Position numbers and translations under genes: made by a program. 64,000 bases of DNA, taken from the NCBI RefSeq assembly GCF_000003815.2, contig NC_049986.1, positions 7,403,665-7,467,664 on the forward strand, given 5' to 3'. This document shows, one piece after another, positions 1 to 11,079 of this stretch. A model generated the notes under the pieces. It did not search any database and was not told where the DNA came from. It saw only the letters and a list, made by a program, of their open reading frames with translations. The stretch is from Branchiostoma floridae (Eukaryota > Chordata > Leptocardii > Amphioxiformes > Branchiostomatidae). Numbering within the stretch: position 1 is the first letter of the stretch; each line of letters opens with the position of its first letter.

Positions 1-83
1 TCAGCTTTCATTAAGTTGTGCCATGTATGCCTAATTACTTCAACTTTGAACCTTTTTTTATTCCTTTAAATCTTTGTTTCCAG

Positions 84-3000
84 TTGCGTCAAAAGAAGGT
101 GGTCATGCCTAAGGAGGTTGTGACTTCCGATCTGTGTCCAGAGCTGTTTGAAGAGTTACAAAGGTTAGTAGCCTAGTTGGTTTAAAAAGCTTGGTTCCAA
201 TAATCCTAAAGGTGGTATCTCACTGCACTTGGGGCACCGGTGCGGCACTACATGTGGGGCTCGTTCTCTGCGGCACTGTGGTGTTAATTTTTATACTCCA
301 GATATTGCGTAATACATAAAAGTCTGACTTATATGAAATAATATATATAAAATATAGAAAATGGAGGAAAATTCATTCTTTATCTCCGAAATTCGTTGAG
401 CAATCTTTCTAACCCTGAAGTGCCGCACCAGTGCCCCAAGTGCAGTGAGATACCACCTTAAATTGTAGAGGTTTACTAAGTCTTTCTTGAACTCTGTTGC
501 AAGGAAATCTAAGTTTGTCCAGTAATAGAATAAATTTCCCCTCTCAATCCAAAAGAGACTTTTTACCTTATTACAGTTTAACTCACAGGTATCATTTTAA
601 TTAAGCTCTTTGAGTATGATTCTTAAAACTATGGGCATTTTTTTTTATATTTCATTCAGAACCAGTACATTACGTCATAATGTAGATCTTTTGTAGGCCA
701 CTGCTAGTTTGTCAATGAAGTGGAGTTTCCATTGTGTAAATATGCACGGGTAATGATGCATGTAAACAGCCATTTCCTTTGGAGCTGAATTCCTTGTGAA
801 CAGTTTATTTGGGTTTTCTTTGGTCACTATGAACCTTTTTCTTCATTTCCAACTACAATGCACAACTTCTTCTACTCCCTGAAAATATACCTTATTCTGT
901 ACCTCCCCATTCATTTCGCTGTAGCTTTACTAATTTTGATCCATCCTCTGATGTAAAATGATACTCCCCTGTAGGTGTTCCACAGTAGCATGGTTGAACA
1001 GGGCACATGTGGCCTGTCACTCCAACCCCTTCCAGACAAGACAAATGTCTTTTTAAACATCTCTGGATCAGGCCAGGTCAACACCTAATACACACTCCCT
1101 GGTCATCTAAAGGACAGAGCCTTGTGCAGTAAGGATAGGAAACATATGGAAAACAGCTGAACCTACAGCAGAAAAAGAGATAGGAGTTGGAAATTGTCCT
1201 CAAACTTTCAAAATGTAGTCATTTTTTTAAGACAGGAATAGAGAGGTAACAATACAGACTGGTAGGTAATACAGGAAGTATTTTTTCTTCCAGAATGTAG
1301 AGGAACTTAATATCTGTGTAATTACTGTGACTCATGAAATTATAGTCACTTGTCTGCACATTACAGACAAAAATGGTTGGTTTACATGCCCACCCAGGTA
1401 CTGTAGTACTTTACATACATACACATGGTATTTTACCATTGGCAAACAAAGCTACATGGAAAGCTAGACCAAATACTACACATAACAAGGCATATAGAAC
1501 TAGGTTTAAAAAGCACAAAGAAAGACTACTCATTGAGGTTCAACAATAAGAAGACAAAAGAAAGTACTGAGGAACATTAACCTAATTTACTACTGTACCA
1601 GTCTTACAAAATATGGCTGAAATAGACAATAGAAAACTGGAGAAGACGGCAGCACACAAGACAACTGTCGGTGTTTCCTTATTTGGTCAGCTTAATAGCA
1701 TTGCATGCTGGTCCAGTCATACGGTCTGGAAGGGGTTATTGGGCATCGTTTGCACACGTAGTTAGCCGCATACATGTCCTTTTTTTTTAGCTTTTTTCTT
1801 TAGAATATCCTGTGCTATACAATACAGTCTTCCTATTGAGAGGGATGTTCCTCTTTAGGAGATACCTTTTTGAAAGAAACCTGTACCATTCAGTTGTCAA
1901 TCAAACCCAATGAGAGCCCATCTTTGTTGTGAAAGGTCACAAATACGTGTGTGTCATGTAAATCCTATGCAAACGTCATGCCGACACCCATTAAGTCAGC
2001 GCTCAGCCAGATAAACCAACTACGTTCCCAAAATATTCCTTAATTCTAAGAAAGATCAGGGTTTTTCAACCAAAGTGGTCAGACAATAAATTTTAAGTGC
2101 ATTTGATACATGGTATGAACAGAAACAGGTGCCCAGACAAAGGTTTCATGCTTAAGACGAGGCAAAATGTTCAGCCCAAATCAGCCGCAGAGCGTTGGAT
2201 CAAAGCGGAACGTTGGGCGACGGGGGCACCTTTCATCGGTATCGCTTCTCGGCCTTTTGGCTAAGATCAAGTGTAGTATCTGTTCTTATCAGTTTAATAT
2301 CTGATACGCTCCGCATCGCGGAGCCATATATTAAATTGATTTTTGGAAGGAGGCTATGGACTAGGTGCTTGCACCATCCTAGCCACGGGTTGGCCCGGTA
2401 TTGCAGTACCTCCGGGATCGGCCCACCCCTCCGGGGGTTTATCTATAATCTAAAAACAGTACACAAAACAACTCACCCTTCTCTACTTCTTTTTCTCTCT
2501 CTTTTCTCTTTCTCTCTCTCTTGTTCTTTTGCTCCCTTTATTCTTACCCTTCTCTACTTCTTTTTCTCTGTCTTGTTTCCTCGCTCTCTCTCTCTCTCTC
2601 TGTCTTTCTGGTTCTTTTGCTCACTTTTATTCCCCCCCCCTCTCTCTGCTCTCTAGCAAATCATACTTTCTTTTTCCTTTAAAATATGTTTTTTCCTATG
2701 TATGAGAGAAGGAGCAAGAGTGCACAGAAGTTGCATTTGTGGCTTTTTGGAAAAGGCAAAGATAACAAATGCATATTACTTAATTGTAACTGCTTACATG
2801 TTTTAACAGGCAAACCGTTGTTGCTGTGTCGGATTTTTGTCTACTGGCACAACGGTTATGATTAAAAAATCCTGGTGATACCTACTTTTTTCTGTCAAGT
2901 TTTCATCTCCTTACTCATGCACAAAATGAAGTTCCATCAACTACTTTTTTCCACCTCTCTCGTTACTAATTCGCTAATTTTTTCAGTTTCAGTTTATTTA

Positions 3001-6000
3001 TTTAACCAGGAATACATCTCAGGTCAACGTAGACCTGTTTTTCAGGCAATCCTGGGCACATGCGCATACATAAAAACAACACAATGCTAATGTTGTGTTG
3101 TGTGTTTTTCAGGTTAAAGGTAAAAGGCATCTATGATGGTGAAAGTGTGAGGACACATCTCACCATATATGAGCTGCAGTGGTAGGTATTAGAATGCATA
3201 CACTGGCTTTTGTGCACATTTTTACAACTGTCATGTTTTCTCCAGCGTTGGCTGGCTTTGTTGTGAAGAGGTTGAGTCAAAAAGGTTCACATTTGTCCAT
3301 CCCACATCTATCACATGTAGAGCTGTGTACCTAAATGTTATATAGGTACAGTTACAGGTACAGGTACATGGGCTTAGGTACAGGTCCGGACATTTACCTG
3401 TACCTAAACAAGTTTGATAAATTATCTGTAAGTTATAAATATAGCCAACTGTCTTTTTTAGTGAGAAATTGTCATCTTTGTATGAGGATTTAGATATTTG
3501 AACCTCAAAACAAAGTTTTCTTAATTTTCAACTTGGTGTCTTTTATTTGTGAATTTACTTTAGTCTCAAAAAGTGTGTCCAATAGTGATTTAGTTTTAAT
3601 GTTTTGTGCTCATAAATGATCTGTGACTTTTGCATTCTAAGACCCAATAAAAGATCTGTGGGATAACTCATAATACCCTCAGAATGTACATCACAACATA
3701 AGCATAATGCAGTGTGGCATCTTTGATGATGATATTGTTTGGTTGTTGCAGTGTTCCTGATATCCTGCTAGCCTTTGAGCACTCATCCTTGGAACTAGCA
3801 GACAGAATAGAGGAGGAGATACAGAGCTTTGATCCTGAACACCCTTACTGGAAGGTAGAGATTATTTTAACCAATGTTGTTTACTGACACTTAAACAATA
3901 CAGTTCAGGGTCATACCTACCTCGTATGCAAAAGTGATGCATGTAGGACTGTTGTTCTCATGTACTGTGACTATTGACCTGTCATGCAATTCAAATTCTC
4001 TTCAATAGTACAAAGATGCTGTCCGAGTCCTACTCATATAACCCATCAAACATCTTTCCCCTAAAATTTTTAAATTCATATTACACTTTCCTGTAGGAGG
4101 TTTCTAATACTCTATGATGAATATGGCTTAGTTGTTTCTTAGTGGGTTCTTAACATGGTCTCTCTCCTTGCCTTTTAAAAAGATCAACACAACTGCTTCA
4201 AAATTAGCCTGGACACCAGACCTGATCTCAAAAATATCTATCGTGTAGATATTTTTGAGATCAGGCTGGGGTCTGGAATCCAGGATACTTCAAAGTATGT
4301 AGAAGTATCATTTGTATACAATGTATTTTTAAGAATGGTACTAGTGCTAGTTATAACCCTTGAAATGTCCTATAGGGCATTGACCTTCCTGATGATGACA
4401 GCCAGGATGATGATGATGAGGAGGATAGTGATGAGTATGAGTTCACCCTGGACCAACTCAGACTCACCCTGCAGACTCTACAGATCAGAAGGTCAGTTCA
4501 GGGAGGAAAGGAAATCTTCGCTTTCACAGTGCTCACAGTTTTTTTTTTTCGTATGGACTAAAAATGTGTACGAGCCATTGAGTAGAATCAATGTCGAATA
4601 CACCAATTTTGTCTTCTTTCTATAAAACTTTAGACATGAAGAGAGCCAGAAATGTCAAAAATGCAAATAAGTAATTTTTCCCATTGAAAAAGTTGTGAAG
4701 TACCAAGGAAACTTAGAACCTGTTTGTTCATTGAAATCATTGAAGTCCTTGCTTGACAGAAAAGGAGATAACTCAATGCAGTTAAGCTTTTACATATGGA
4801 TATCTTGGTTTTAGTGTACCTGGAAAGTATACCTCTCTTTTTGACTTCAGGTGTTGCAAGTCATAGTGTACCCCCTGGTCAGAATGTACCTGGGTATATT
4901 TTGACCAGGGGTATATTCCAGCCTGCTACACCTGTAGTACATCCTTTACTACAGCTGTGTATACCTGAACATATTTTAGATACAGATACAGGTACATGTA
5001 CGGTTCAAGCCCTATGTTCCGAAATCCCTATGTTCCGAAATCCTTATGTTCCGAAATCCCTATGTTCCGAAATCCCTATGTTCCGAAATCCCTATGTTCC
5101 GAAATCTCTATGTTCCGAACTTTTTATGTGACACACAACTATAATCATGTACACTACGGTAACATGGATGGCGTTTACAAGTCGATAGCCAATACCCAAG
5201 AAGCCAGACAGTTTCCCGATGATAACCGGCCTGAACGCCGACCCGATTTCGACGGTCGCATCCTGTACTGGGCTGAAAACACCTGAAATTCGAATTCTAG
5301 TTTATTTTTATTTATAGAAATAAACTAGAATACTTATAAAAGTTCAACCTTTTTCTAGCGCCTGAAACAGAGCCCAAAGACTCCTAACTCAATCGCAAAT
5401 ATACTTTTCTTTATGTACCATTTGCTAACCGCATTTCACGTAAACCATTTACCTGGTCTCGTTTTTGATTGATTTATGGGTGACCGAGATAATCGCGTAT
5501 ATATCTAAAAATAATTTTTAGTATACATGCAAATATCGTATGTCATTTTCATGCAGGAATTGTATTGAAATTATGATCCTATCAAACTGGTACGAGGTTA
5601 GGTGCGTTACAAAAATGATACATTTAAATGTTTGCCGATGGTGCGCGTTTAGTTTTGCCTAAACAAAAGTTTGCGGCTAAAATCTGTAATGGAGCTAACG
5701 TTAGTCCTCTGTTGTTATTATTATAGTTTTAACAGATTTCAAGACATCCCAAATAACACAAAAAGGAGAATATTAAAGAAGGTACCGTGATATAATATAT
5801 AGGCCGCAACTTCCTATTTTGCTGACCGTGTGTCCGCAGCCTGGACTTATGTAGCTTTGGTCGACTCCCAATGGTCGCTGCACAACGCCAGTCGGTACAC
5901 TAGTTTGTTGGAACACTTCCATAGACGATAGAGATTTCGGAACATAGGGATTTCGGAATATAGGGATTTCGGAACATAGGGATTTCGGAACATAGGGATT

Positions 6001-8273
6001 TCGGAACATAGGGATTTCGGAACATAGGGCGGTCACCACATGTACATGGGTTTAGGTACAGGTCCAGACTTGTTTCTGTACCTAAACTACATTTGTACTT
6101 GTTTAAACAATGGTCAATTTTTGATGACAACAAAAGTATGTTTGAACTGATGCGAACATGTTTGCAAAATGTCTGCAAGTTGTTTTTTTACCATTCAAAG
6201 GGTCTGTTTGTCCTAATAAGTGAACTCTTCTGTCAGTTCCCTAGTGTAATGCTAAGTGACAGATGCACAGTCCCTTTATGCATGGTCACATGTTGTGGAT
6301 TATATAGGTACAGAACTGGTACACCAGGGTTCCTGTATTCTTTTTTATTGTACCAATACTGTATTGATACTGTAACTTACATTGCCTGTACCATCTCCAC
6401 AGACAGCGTATCCTACACGAGATGGTGAACAGTCCTGGAGCCAACAGTGTGGATGAGCTGAACGGTGTCGAGTTGCAGATGACGGATGTCCGTAACAGGA
6501 TCAAACACAAGGAACAGGAGGAGAAGGAAGCAACTGAAGGTAAAACCACATTCACAACCTTTCCATGACTTTGCTCCTAACTACGGGTGGTTACTGGTAC
6601 AAAACCATTTTTTCTTGTTGGACTGGTACAGAAAAAACGGACCTGAAAAAATCAGTGAACAGGGTCTTGGACTGATAAGGAAATGAACAGATTATATCAG
6701 CAGGCATTTTGGGGCTTACTGGTCCTAGAAAAAAAAACGAGCCAAGTTTCAAAAGTTAAACTTGGTCAAAGTTAGTGAAAAGTTGCAGAAATCCAATTTT
6801 GATCACTCAGGGATTGTCGCCCAGCCGAAAGGGGGCTAACTTTTTAACCCTGATTTTTAGGGGATCCTTTTGTGAAGAGTTTGTGTTGAAATCTTCTTTT
6901 CTAAAAGACTTTCTTTTTTTTTCAGATGAGCTGGCCTCTTCCTTCCGTCCCCTGGGTTTCCAGGCATCCACTCACGACGAGGTCATCCAGAGGTGTGTTG
7001 ACCAGCAATACCAGTCCCAGACCCAGACCAAAGGTCAAGCAGACATGGACACTGGTGGACACTCGGACAAGGCTGGGAAAGGGACACAGGTGCAATGTCC
7101 AACTTTGTTAGCGTAGTTCAAAGAAATCAACAGAACCCCTGGGTATTGCAAAAATGGAAGAAAGTGCATGTATGCATGTATTGTAGACGTCAGCAAAACA
7201 AAAGACAACGTTTGATTTTGGTCAGCAAGTTTCTATGGTACTGCAGCAGAACATGTTTACTGTCTTGAGTGCAGTGAAACCAACAATGCCCCCTTCCTTC
7301 TCACACATAGGCCACTAAGGAGTTAGAACCAGACAAGACAGAAGATAAGACTACTGTAAACTGGAGCAGCGGGAAGGAAGTGGACACGTCTAAGAAGAAA
7401 GAAGAAAGCCCTCAGAAACAGGAAGGAGCACCACCTGCTTGCACTGTGGAGTCTACAGAGAGGGAGACAGTGACCTCTAACAAAGTGGCAGAAGAGTCTA
7501 CAACAACAAGTGAAAAACTACAGGCACCAGTAAAAAGCATTGCCAGCCACCCGGTTGTTGCAGTAAAGCCCCAGCAGGGACATGACAGTAGAGGACAAGG
7601 CGGAGGGACTATGGTCAGGACACCGCCGGGTCCACCCCCCTCACATCCACCGGGTCCACCCCCCTCTCACCCGCCGGCCATGTCTCCCTACATGCAACAA
7701 CCCTCAGAGCAGCTTCCAAACGTGTACCAACAACAGCCGGTACAGTACACGGTCACAGCTACAGCACAGTACTACCAGCAGTACAGCCCTCAACAGCACA
7801 GCCAACAGCAGTACACCCCGCAACAGCACAGCCAACAGCAGTACACCCCGCAACAGCACAGCCAACAGCAGTACACCCCGCAACAGTACGGTCAGCAACA
7901 GCACAGCCCACAACAGTACAACCAGCAACAGTACAGCCAACAACAGTACAACCAACAACAGTACAACCAACAACAGTACAACCAACAACAGCACACCCCA
8001 CAACAGTACAACCAACAACAGTACACCCCCCACCAGCAGTACACACCCCAGCAGTTCCCACATCAGTACCCCCCTCAGCATCTCTTCATGAACCAGCAGC
8101 CCCCTCGTAACGAGGTTCCCCTCACCCAGGGGATGTACATCCCCCCAGACATGCAGGTCCAACCCTACCACAGGATGATGTACCAGTATAACAATGGGAA
8201 CATATATGGGATGGGAGGGCAGGTCCCTCTGGGACAAGGTAGGGGGCAGACCATGTATAACAACTTTAGGTAA
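84..8273 (+). CDS. Unidentified protein with acidic middle and Q/Y/P-rich tail (3' part of gene)
   Basis: Seven exons are visible: 84-163, 3113-3181, 3752-3854, 4376-4491, 6403-6539, 6926-7089 and 7311-8273, stop TAA at 8271. All junctions are GT-AG and codon phase is kept throughout, giving 543 residues; the 5' end lies outside the window. The order is a helical conserved-looking N-terminal part, an acidic stretch (DDDSQDDDDEEDSDEYEF), a coiled-coil-like charged segment ending in KHKEQEEKE, a polar linker with PPGPPPSHPP motifs, and a long Q/Y/P-rich low-complexity tail. The tail is made of 10-residue units such as QQHSQQQYTP, the first three nearly identical (30-bp repeats, 7795-7880), and ends in YNNFR. 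Such prion-like tails are common in RNA-binding and condensate proteins, but I do not recognise the family and assign no function. Exon structure is strong; identity is open. Confidence 0.8.
210..458. mobile_element. MITE, PIF/Harbinger-like
   Basis: A 249-bp element with terminal inverted repeats of about 37 bp starting AGGTGGTATCTCACTGCAC, one mismatch between the arms. It is flanked by TAA at 207-209 and 459-461. A 3-bp TAA/TTA duplication is typical of PIF/Harbinger transposons. It has no coding capacity and sits in the intron after exon 84-163 of the unidentified gene. Confidence 0.8.
459..2240. other. Intron, upstream flank of U2
   Basis: AT-rich intronic DNA. Apart from the octamer-like ATGCAAA near 1967, I see no gene, repeat array or conserved block. 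Confidence 0.5.
2241..2429 (+). ncRNA. RNU2: U2 spliceosomal snRNA
   Basis: U2 RNA pairs with the intron branch site in the spliceosome. The sequence begins with the canonical ATCGCTTCTCGGCCTTTTGG, contains the branch-recognition GTAGTA at 2273-2278, and runs about 189 nt to a CACCCC end. All stems can be formed: stem IIb is a perfect GCTCCGC/GCGGAGC hairpin whose bases differ from the vertebrate helix yet still pair, stem III closes around GGTGCTTGCACC, and stem IV around CCCGG/CCGGG. The Sm-type region (TTGATTTTTGG) is kept. Compensatory stem changes and exact ends argue for a functional gene, not a retropseudogene. It lies on the sense strand inside the first visible intron of the 84-8273 gene. 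A possible 3'-box (TCTAAAAACAG) follows at about 2448-2458, and an octamer-like ATGCAAA lies at 1967-1973; both are weak. Confidence 0.95.
2472..2655. repeat. Polypyrimidine (CT-rich) tract downstream of U2
   Basis: About 180 bp of almost pure C/T on the plus strand, with two roughly 75-bp diverged copies each starting CCCTTCTCTACTTC and containing (CT)n runs and GTTCTTTTGCTC. It begins about 45 bp after the end of U2. Confidence 0.9.
3340..3412. repeat. Dispersed GGTACAGGT repeat (copy 1)
   Basis: Alternating TAGGTACAGGT / ACCTGTACCTA motifs form a weak foldback. A closely related copy surrounds the element at 5002-6037 (4970-5001 plus 6038-6086), so this is a dispersed repeat rather than a unique site. 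Confidence 0.55.
4207..4285. repeat. Foldback hairpin (short MITE)
   Basis: Near-perfect palindrome centred at about 4242. The arms contain GATCTCAAAAATATCTA and its complement, extended outward by CCAGACCTGATC and GATCAGGCTGGGGTCTGG. It lies in the intron before exon 4376-4491. Confidence 0.7.
5002..6037. mobile_element. Foldback transposon with 16-bp subrepeat ends
   Basis: A 1,036-bp element. Its left end carries seven tandem 16-bp units CCTATGTTCCGAAATC (5011-5122); its right end carries six inverted units (5933-6028). Outer tips GGTTCAAGCCCTATG and GGTGACCGCCCTATG are imperfect inverted copies. An 8-bp direct repeat ACATGTAC at 4994-5001 and 6038-6045 is the likely target duplication, a length typical of hAT elements, though the host sequence is itself repetitive. 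A second palindrome (ATTCTAGTTTATTT) lies inside near 5290-5335. No transposase is encoded. It sits in the intron between exons 4376-4491 and 6403-6539. Confidence 0.8.
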
Positions 8274-9267
8274 GGAAGGATACAGTGTAGTGTAGTACTA
8301 GTGTAGTGTAGTGTAGTGTAGTAAAGAAAAGTATTCTGTAGTGCAGTATTCTGTAATAGTAACTTTCACCAAAGGGCTTGAAAAAACTCACGAAAAATTC
8401 ACCAAAGAATTAGAGACATGGTAAAGTCACACATAGTTCTTTAGACCTTTGCCTTGGGTGTGTTATCCATCATTAATTCACTGTGGGTTAAAATAGTAGC
8501 AAATGTCACTGTAATATGGCACATTTTGATGATCATTTGTGAAGTAGAGCGTTTCAGTTGAAAATGTTGGTAAAGTTCGGATGGCATAAGAAGAAAGACA
8601 AGAAAGTCATTGCATGTCGACAGTGTTGACAGTATTGTTTGGGTCTATTTCCATTCCAAGTTTAAAGACCTTTTTCTGTTTCTTCCAAGGAGTTGTAGTC
8701 AGAATAAAGAACTATTTTTGTACCAGTAAGATCATGGACCAAGTAACAGATTAGACCAAAGAAGAATATTTTCGTTACAGTTCGAAAAGAGCAACTGCTT
8801 TTATTTTTGTACTTTTTATGTAAGCCATTTTGTATGTTCCTTTTGTTGTTGCAAATAACGTTATGACATTAGATGAGTAGTACTAGTAGAGGTAGTAGAG
8901 TTTCTTTAGGTTTCTAACAAAACAAAATGCTTAACTTACTATAATTGCAACACGTCAAGTCGAAGTACTGTTTAACGTACTGTTGCAACTAGAAGTATTG
9001 GTTAGATGAAGCAATTATCATCCTGGATACAACGTTAATGTCTGGATTATTGGTCTTTTTTTTCATTGTTTTATTGACTTTGTTTTTCATTAGGTAGGTA
9101 TTATGTTTTGTTTCAGGGGTTGCACAACTTACCAGTTAAAATGCTAACTCATTAAAATGTTGTTACATTAGATGATAGTGAAACAATCTTTGGTATCTAT
9201 TAAAACAGACATATGATAAAGAGTGTCTGAATACCTTGATAAAAGGAATGACAGCTTGGTAAAGCTA

Positions 9268-9440
9268 GTTCACCTTTATCCACAAGGTAACCTCTATCTG
9301 TTGATTTTAGTTAGGGATATCAAGTCAATGGACGGAGGTTTCAAGTTGCAGTTTGAAACCAGCATCTGTCGACTTGGAATCCCAAAATACCCTGTTTTTA
9401 AAAACAACGGATATAAGTTACCCTGTGGATAAAGGTGAAC
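9268..9440. mobile_element. MITE with GTTCACCTTTATCC ends
   Basis: A 173-bp element with terminal inverted repeats of about 25 bp (GTTCACCTTTATCCACARGG), one mismatch, flanked by TA on both sides. A TA duplication fits Tc1/mariner-type mobilisation. No coding capacity. Confidence 0.75.
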
Positions 9441-9689
9441 TAACTTTACCTCATGGAATTTCAAAGTAGACTGTAGAAATTGTTTGAAGGTAGATCATAG
9501 AATTCATTTAACACAGCTGTTAGTGATTTAAGTGGCCTTTTGATGAGAATAGCAAACTGTTATTGATAATATCAGAAGAACAATATTTTGATTATTCTGA
9601 TATCTATACAAAAGTTGTACTAGAGTTAGCTTTAGAACCTCATAAAGAATCATATGAAGGTTGGACTAACAATTGCACTTTTGCCGTTC

Positions 9690-9695
9690 AATAAA
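9690..9695 (+). terminator. Candidate polyadenylation signal AATAAA
   Basis: AATAAA in TTCAATAAAACG, 1.4 kb past the stop codon of the gene ending at 8273. A further AATAAA near 10561 is also possible, so the choice is uncertain. Confidence 0.35.
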
Positions 9696-9700
9696 ACGAT

Positions 9701-11067
9701 TTTGGACAAACTTGAAGTTGTCAAGCTTGAATGAGTACTAAGTATAAGATCTTCCACTCCAAACAAGTCTGGTATCAATTCTGTGTTATTCAAACTAAAA
9801 AGCAGAATTCTCACACACACAAACACACCAGTTCATGCACACACACAACAATTATGATGGACACACACACAACGGCTAAATGATGACAGACCTTGTGGCG
9901 CATCAAGCAATAAAAGTAGCAATCAATGATGTCCTGGATAGCTTTATTTACCAAAGTCATGAATTTGAACTCAATGAAAGTTACAAAACTGCATTGTGTG
10001 TTCCTTATGTTACATATGTCAGTCATGCTATGCTTTGGCTAAAATGTTTGACAGAACTAAAACAGGGGATGTGTCATATTGCACAGTGCTCCGTTGTAAA
10101 ACATCTATATACAGAAGAATTAGACTCGACAAGACTACTTCATAATATTGTACGGTTCTTAAAAGTAGACATTTAAAGCACTACAGTCTTTTGGGAGCAA
10201 GCTTGGCTGCATTTACTGTGTTATGGTTGCCCAAGCAACTGAAATTACTTTCTTTTTTGACATACACATACTAATAGTGCAAAGTTTAAACAACTCTTTT
10301 ATAAGTGGACCATTTGTGTTTCAAATTTCCTAGTTTACCTTTTGAGTGCTTATAGGAGACTATCTGTTAATTTACACTTCTATAAAAATCTGTTTGACAC
10401 TTAATTGTGATTGAGTCATCTAATACCTAATGTTCAGTGATTGAATAGTGTAAAATGAGCACTCTAAAAATTGCCTAGTCCTTACCAACGTACCTAACAG
10501 TGCTTTATTTTTACATTATATACATATTACTTCGAGACGTTTGATTATTACTGAATACAAATAAAATGAAAAGTTGCAAGCATTATATTTACATCACCTT
10601 AACGTAATGTTAATGGTCAATAGCAAAGGAGGGTTGTTTAAATTCTTACCTACCCAATGTTAATGTTAAACATAACCGGAACTATCTTTTTTATGAAGGC
10701 TACAAGTTTTTGTTATCCAAAAATGGTGAGAAAAAATGCTGAAGCAAATTTGGTCTCACTTACCATAAAGTATAGTTAAACGGCTTAGCAATCCTAGTTA
10801 GCGATCGGCAATTCACAGCAGGCAACTATTTTGGGAATACTTGAAAATGAACAAGTCTGTGATAAAAGATATGAGTGTCTGAAAATGTTTCCTTGGAACT
10901 TAGATTTTGGAGAAATTAATTTAGTCCAATAAATCAAGAAGACAATGGTCTACATGTTCTTAGCTTTGGATTTGATAAATCAGTTCAATAATATACCATT
11001 TGGCTCGCCCCAGAGGCGTCACCAAAAATGTTAATTGCAATTAAAGGATTCATCAGTGGCATACATA
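9701..11067. other. Intergenic
   Basis: AT-rich, with CACA-rich microsatellite at about 9812-9872. The open frames here have no coding character and no repeat stands out. Confidence 0.5.
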
Positions 11068-11073
11068 TTTATT
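11068..11073 (-). terminator. Polyadenylation signal of SPACA9
   Basis: AATAAA on the minus strand (TTTATT on plus), only 7 nt after the SPACA9 stop codon at 11080. This implies a very short 3' UTR, or readthrough to a later signal. Confidence 0.5.
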
Positions 11074-11079
11074 CCTCTT

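Larger units (their letters stand above)
8274..9700 (+). other. Probable 3' UTR of the unidentified gene
   Basis: AT-rich sequence after the stop codon at 8273 with a GTAGT microsatellite at 8285-8325. The MITE at 9268-9440 lies within it. A good AATAAA is at 9690-9695. Confidence 0.45.

Noticed and set aside
2195-2656. 153-codon open frame overlapping U2 and the CT tract
   Set aside because: It runs through the snRNA and a low-complexity tract; the openness is a by-product of these.
7582-8237. Several long frames on both strands within the last exon of the first gene
   Set aside because: Shadows of the 30-bp repeat array; the spliced frame ending at 8273 is supported by exon phase.
9880-10176. 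98-codon plus-strand frame
   Set aside because: Isolated, no splice context, not convincingly protein-like; overlaps another frame on the minus strand.
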